NCBI GenBank assembly: GCA_013696385.1
Contig: JACCYR010000165.1
Span: 1-8,652 of the forward strand
Direction of reading: 5' to 3'
From: Acidobacteriota bacterium
Lineage (GTDB): Bacteria > Acidobacteriota > Blastocatellia > Pyrinomonadales > Pyrinomonadaceae
DNA length: 8,652 nt
The notes beneath the pieces were generated by a model. The model had not been told where the DNA came from. It worked only from the letters and a program-made list of their open reading frames with translations, and made no database searches. Shown piece by piece: positions 5,856 to 8,652 of the stretch. Numbering within the stretch: the first letter of the stretch is position 1; every line of letters begins with the position of its first letter. A program made the position numbers and the translations under genes.

Positions 5856-6830
5856 ATGTTAAAAAAATTTCCGGCACTGCTTTTAGCTTTATTTATAGGC
5901 ATAGCAAGTGTTTTCGCGCAGGACGCGCAAGTTCGCAATTTAGCGAGTGGTCAAAAATATAAAATTAAGGGCGTTGTCGTTGCCAGAGATGACAACAGTT
6001 TTACGGTTCGGGACAGCGTCGGTGTTAATACGAGAGTTGTCTTAAGTCCCAACACCAGTATCAAGACCAAAGGCGGATTTTTTGGCGGCGGCGACAGAAT
6101 TGCCGCTGATCAAGTTATTCGCGGTTTGAATCTGCAGGTTGAAGGTCGCGGCGACAATGCAGGCAGTTTGTCGGCAGAAAAAGTGCGTTTCGACGATGAT
6201 GATTTGCGCGTCGCGCAATCAATCAAAAGCCGCGTCGATCCGGTTGAAGATCGTTTGACGCAATCAGAGCAAAATGCTCAACGCATTTCCGGGCAGATTG
6301 ACGAATTAATGGCGATTTCCAATGCGGCTCGCGGTGGCGCAAAAGCCGCGCAGGATACGGCTGATGCGGCAATTGCCGGTGTAAATGCAACCAATCAGAG
6401 AATTTCGTCTATCGACGATTTTGTTGTTCAAACAACTCAGAGTGTCAATTTTAAAGTCGGAAGTGCGGTTCTTTCGCCGGATGCCAAACAAAATCTTGAC
6501 AACCTCGCGCAGACCGCTTTAACTATGAAAGGTTATCTAATCGAAGTTACAGGTTTTGCTTCTGCCGACGGAAACGAGAAAAAGAACAAGGAATTGAGCC
6601 GACGACGCGCTCAAGCCGTGCTTGATTATTTGATTGAAACACACAATATTCCGCTTCGCCGTATTGGAACTTCATACGGTTTTGGAGAAGCACAAGCGGT
6701 TGCTGATAACACGACTCGTGAAGGACGCGCTCAGAATCGGCGCGTTGAAGTTAAATTAACAGTCAGCAAGGGCTTGAATCAAAACGTTGAAGTCAGAAAA
6801 GATGCTTCAACCAACACCAACGATCAATAG
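5856..6830 (+). CDS. Secreted OmpA-family protein with an N-terminal DUF5666-like beta domain and coiled coil
   Basis: A 324-residue protein. Residues 1-21 are a signal peptide ending VFA before Q22. There is no lipobox Cys, so it is predicted to be soluble in the periplasm or attached to the outer membrane through partners. Residues about 34-118 form a beta-rich segment (YKIKGVVVARDDNSFTVRD through LNLQVEGRG) resembling DUF5666/OB-like domains; the resemblance is moderate. Residues about 120-190 are an Ala/Gln/Asp-rich, predicted coiled coil. Residues about 196-303 are the OmpA C-terminal peptidoglycan-binding domain (VNFKVGSAVLSP, VTGFASADGN, LSRRRAQAVLDYL, NRRVEVKL). The usual Asp of the GHTD loop aligns with S236, with D238 nearby; the partner Arg is kept at R251. 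No beta-barrel is present. It probably ties the outer layer to the cell wall. It is monocistronic, with its own promoter and a strong terminator. Confidence 0.88.
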   Translation: MLKKFPALLLALFIGIASVFAQDAQVRNLASGQKYKIKGVVVARDDNSFTVRDSVGVNTRVVLSPNTSIKTKGGFFGGGDRIAADQVIRGLNLQVEGRGDNAGSLSAEKVRFDDDDLRVAQSIKSRVDPVEDRLTQSEQNAQRISGQIDELMAISNAARGGAKAAQDTADAAIAGVNATNQRISSIDDFVVQTTQSVNFKVGSAVLSPDAKQNLDNLAQTALTMKGYLIEVTGFASADGNEKKNKELSRRRAQAVLDYLIETHNIPLRRIGTSYGFGEAQAVADNTTREGRAQNRRVEVKLTVSKGLNQNVEVRKDASTNTNDQ

Positions 6831-6845
6831 TTTTAAAGTTCAGCT

Positions 6846-6904
6846 AAGGGCAAAATGAAGGTGAAAACGGCGAAATCCGTTTCACCTTTTGCCCTTTTGT
6901 TTTG
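6846..6904 (+). terminator. Strong Rho-independent terminator after the OmpA-like gene
   Basis: The outer stem AAGGGCAAAA (6846-6855) pairs with TTTTGCCCTT (6887-6896). The inner stem GGTGAAAACGG (6860-6870) pairs with CCGTTTCACC (6877-6886) with one bulged A. Four unpaired bases (6856-6859) sit between the stems and the loop is CGAAAT. TTTTGTTTTG follows. It begins 15 nt after the stop codon and separates the OmpA-like gene from the VWFA gene. Confidence 0.9.
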
Positions 6905-6923
6905 CAAAATTGACATTTTTATT

Positions 6924-6927
6924 GAGG
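6924..6927 (+). promoter_or_regulatory. Ribosome binding site supporting the GTG start of the VWFA gene
   Basis: GAGG lies 9 nt before the GTG at 6937. Starting there puts the basic end of the signal peptide (VKRRH) first. Upstream alternatives run into the terminator hairpin. Confidence 0.6.
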
Positions 6928-6936
6928 TATAAAAAC

Positions 6937-8052
6937 GTGAAACGACGACATCTTGTATTTATTTCTGCACTAATTTTCGCTCTTACTTTTTCTGTTTTTG
7001 CTCAAACGACGCAGCCGACACCGCCGCCAAATAATGCAGAAGATGATGAAGTAATTAAAATTGATTCACGTTTGGTAGTTGTGCCGGTTTCAGTTTTGGA
7101 TAGAAACGGTCAGCCCGTTTTGGGATTGAAAGCACAGGATTTTCGTGTTTTAGAAGAAAATAAAGCGCAGGAAATCGCGCAGGTTTCCGATGCCGATAAA
7201 GTTCCGCTTGAAATTGCTCTGCTATTCGATATTTCTGCGACAACCAATCCGATGTTTGAATTTGAGCAGGAAATCGCCGCCAAATTTTTGCAGGAGGTTA
7301 TGCGTTCTGATGATCGTGCCACGATTTTTACCGTCGGCGAACGTCCCGTCATCGTGCAGGCGCGTGATTCGGCGGAAAAATCAGCGATTGCAATCAAAAC
7401 GATTCAGCCGACCAAACAATTTACCGCTTTTTTCGACACCGTTTCCGCCGCTTCGGATTATCTCCAAAAAAATTCGCCGACCGGCAGACGCAAAGTTATC
7501 ATTGTCATTTCCGACGGTGAAGACACCAACAGCGACCGCATTAGGCAAGCGATTGATAACGGTTACCGGAAACTTGGCGAAAAAATAAATACGTTAGATT
7601 CCAAAAAACTTTACGAATTTACCCGCGCTAATCGTGATGCGGCAAATGACAAGGAACTGAATCGAGTAATGCAGACTTTGCAAAACACCGACGCGGTTTT
7701 TTATTCGATAAATCCGGCTGGAAATTCGTTCCAATTAAATAAGGTGAGCATTAAAGGACAAAATAATCTGCAAAAGTTCGCCGACGAAACCGGCGGCACG
7801 GCTTTTCTGCCGAAAATCTTGCCGATAAATTTGAAGGATAATTCGCAAAACTCGCAAAACAAACGAACCAATCAAGAGTTATTGGTGAAAATTTTTCGTC
7901 AGCTTGCTAACGAACTCCAAGCCCAATATCTTGTGCAGTATTATTCAAACGCTGATTTTCCGCAAAATAAATATGTCAAACTTAATGTCGGTTTAGCTAA
8001 TCCGCGAAACTTTCGTGTTCGTGCGCGGCAAGGTTATTTTGTCAAAAATTAA
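6937..8052 (+). CDS. Secreted VWFA-related domain protein (acidobacterial type)
   Basis: A 371-residue protein starting at GTG. Residues 1-22 are a signal peptide (KRRH, hydrophobic core, VFA before Q23), followed by a Pro/Thr-rich spacer. Residues about 39-83 match the front of the VWFA-related acidobacterial domain (RLVVVPVSVLDRNGQPV, GLKAQDFRVLEENKAQEI). The von Willebrand A fold runs about 90-300. Its metal-binding site is D98-x-S100-x-T102, probably with T163 and D193 (ISDGED). The third loop-1 position is Thr rather than the usual Ser. A stretch of about 55 residues separates ISDGED from DAVFYSINP, longer than usual in this family and charged. The end (QYLVQYYSNADF...FRVRARQGYFVKN) is typical. 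The family is greatly expanded in Acidobacteria and its role is unknown; protein-protein adhesion outside the cytoplasm is inferred. It lies downstream of a strong terminator, yet no clear promoter of its own is visible. Confidence 0.9.
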   Translation: MKRRHLVFISALIFALTFSVFAQTTQPTPPPNNAEDDEVIKIDSRLVVVPVSVLDRNGQPVLGLKAQDFRVLEENKAQEIAQVSDADKVPLEIALLFDISATTNPMFEFEQEIAAKFLQEVMRSDDRATIFTVGERPVIVQARDSAEKSAIAIKTIQPTKQFTAFFDTVSAASDYLQKNSPTGRRKVIIVISDGEDTNSDRIRQAIDNGYRKLGEKINTLDSKKLYEFTRANRDAANDKELNRVMQTLQNTDAVFYSINPAGNSFQLNKVSIKGQNNLQKFADETGGTAFLPKILPINLKDNSQNSQNKRTNQELLVKIFRQLANELQAQYLVQYYSNADFPQNKYVKLNVGLANPRNFRVRARQGYFVKN

Positions 8053-8169
8053 CACCCGTGTTTTCGGCTGTTTTTATTTTTGTCTATTTCTCCGATATTT
8101 ACAGGTTGTCTGAGTCCGATGCCGGCGGCATTTCGTGAAATTATCAGCGTCGGAAATTAGCGGCGTTTG

Positions 8170-8188
8170 AACTTCCGGCAAGGAAGTT
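8170..8188 (-). repeat. Hairpin at the end of the Uma2 pseudogene
   Basis: AACTTCC (8170-8176) and GGAAGTT (8182-8188) form a perfect 7-bp stem with a 5-nt loop, touching the stop codon of the minus-strand Uma2 frame. No T tract follows on either strand, so it is at best a weak terminator. The rest of 8053-8187 contains a T-rich run after the VWFA gene and no gene. Confidence 0.4.
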
Positions 8189-8652
8189 TATTCAAACAAA
8201 TCATCAACCGCCATTTGCCAATCGGGAACGGCGGCTTCGGCTTCGGCAAGTTCACCGCGCCGATAAACAATTGGATTTTCGGAGTCGGAAGCGTGATAGA
8301 CTTTCACCACATTTTCACTTAAAAGGTCAACGTCCCAAACAATAATCGTTCCCGCCGCAAAGTAATCGGCGCGTTTTTGTGCCATTGCTTGTTCGGCGCG
8401 ATTGCTGTAATCGTTTTCGCTTCGCACTTCGACGGCAAAAACCGGCGCACCGCTAAAAAACTTCATCCCGGCGCGTTCACCGATAAAAAATGCCGCATCG
8501 GGACTAAAAGATTTGCGGTTTGGCTAATTGACCTTAAACGCTTTGTTATCGCCAATGGCGCGTCCGTAACCTGTTTTTTTCGCGTATTGAAAAGGCTAAT
8601 CATAATCACATCTCCGGCGTAACCGGGTTCATCTCCTGTCGGCGGCATAAAA
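8188..8652 (-). pseudogene. Uma2-family (DUF820, PD-(D/E)XK-like) endonuclease, frameshifted and with a nonsense codon, cut by window edge
   Basis: Two minus-strand frames together spell one Uma2 protein. From the right edge the first frame reads FMPPTGDEPGYAGDVIMISL to RKK. At a run of seven A (8580-8574) the homology moves to another frame (TGYGRAIGDNKAFKVN). An in-frame TAG at 8526-8524 stands where Leu is expected, followed by PNRKSFSPDAAFFIGERAG and MKFFSGAPVFAVEVRSEN. The frame then runs to VDDLFE and TAA at 8190-8188. Restoring one A would mend the frame but not the TAG, so two lesions disable the gene. The putative catalytic parts survive: Asp in SPDAAF, Glu in EVRSE, and a Lys in the following helix (QKRADYFAAG). 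A separate start at the ATG at 8466 could make a 92-residue C-terminal piece, but that would lack the SPD Asp. Uma2 proteins are common, multi-copy and of unclear role in such genomes. The start of the gene lies beyond the window. Confidence 0.82.

Noticed and set aside
6910..6933. TTGACA and TATAAA as a promoter for the VWFA gene
   Set aside because: The spacing is only 12 bp and the start would fall at or past the GTG codon.
6889..6936. Upstream TTG start for the VWFA protein
   Set aside because: It lies inside the terminator hairpin and lacks a ribosome site; the GTG at 6937 has GAGG at a suitable distance and begins the signal peptide.
8051..8081. Terminator after the VWFA gene
   Set aside because: Only a 4-bp stem (AACA/TGTT) precedes the T-rich run, which is too weak to call.
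8574..8580. Programmed -1 frameshift at the A7 run joining the two halves of the Uma2 gene
   Set aside because: The slip would restore the frame, but the downstream in-frame TAG at 8526-8524 would still stop translation, so decay is simpler.

Overview
The window looks like chromosomal DNA from an Acidobacteriota bacterium, probably the low-GC Blastocatellia/Pyrinomonadaceae side. This is inferred from the VWFA-related domain protein of the type expanded in Acidobacteria, the small CxH/CxxC protein of a kind I associate with acidobacterial genomes, the moderate AT-rich composition and the long intergenic spacers. There are six intact or nearly intact protein genes, one truncated at the left edge, plus one decayed gene at the right edge. 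I see no tRNA, rRNA, CRISPR array, transposase or phage gene.

Layout. (1) 1-931, minus: a secreted S1/P1-type zinc nuclease that lacks only its last residues. It faces away from (2) 1195-1452, plus: an 85-residue protein with a CxH...CxxC putative metal site, closed by a terminator. (3) 1639-3067, minus: a two-gene operon of an ECF sigma factor and its membrane-anchored RskA-like anti-sigma factor. The two genes overlap by 8 nt and are followed by a minus-strand terminator. (4) 3068-3649: a 582-bp AT-rich spacer. (5) 3650-5524, plus: a large 2-oxo acid dehydrogenase E2 acyltransferase with two lipoyl domains. (6) 5525-5855: a regulatory spacer with palindromes, a good sigma-70 promoter and an overlapping sigma-54-like element. 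(7) 5856-6830, plus: a secreted OmpA-like protein with an extra N-terminal beta-type domain, followed by a strong terminator. (8) 6937-8052, plus: a secreted VWFA-domain protein. (9) 8188-8652, minus: a Uma2-family (PD-(D/E)XK-like) gene broken by a frameshift and a nonsense codon and running off the right edge.

How the genes relate. Only the sigma/anti-sigma pair is clearly one functional unit. The E2 stands alone without E1 or E3 partners in view. The OmpA-like and VWFA proteins both carry signal peptides and are co-directional, but a strong terminator separates them. The nuclease, OmpA-like protein, VWFA protein and anti-sigma factor all point to envelope or extracellular roles.

The most unusual signal is inside the E2 gene. 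Its interdomain linkers are built from several different short tandem repeats: three families of 7-bp units with five copies each, one 9-bp family with six copies and one perfect 15-bp duplication. All lie in linkers and none in a folded domain.
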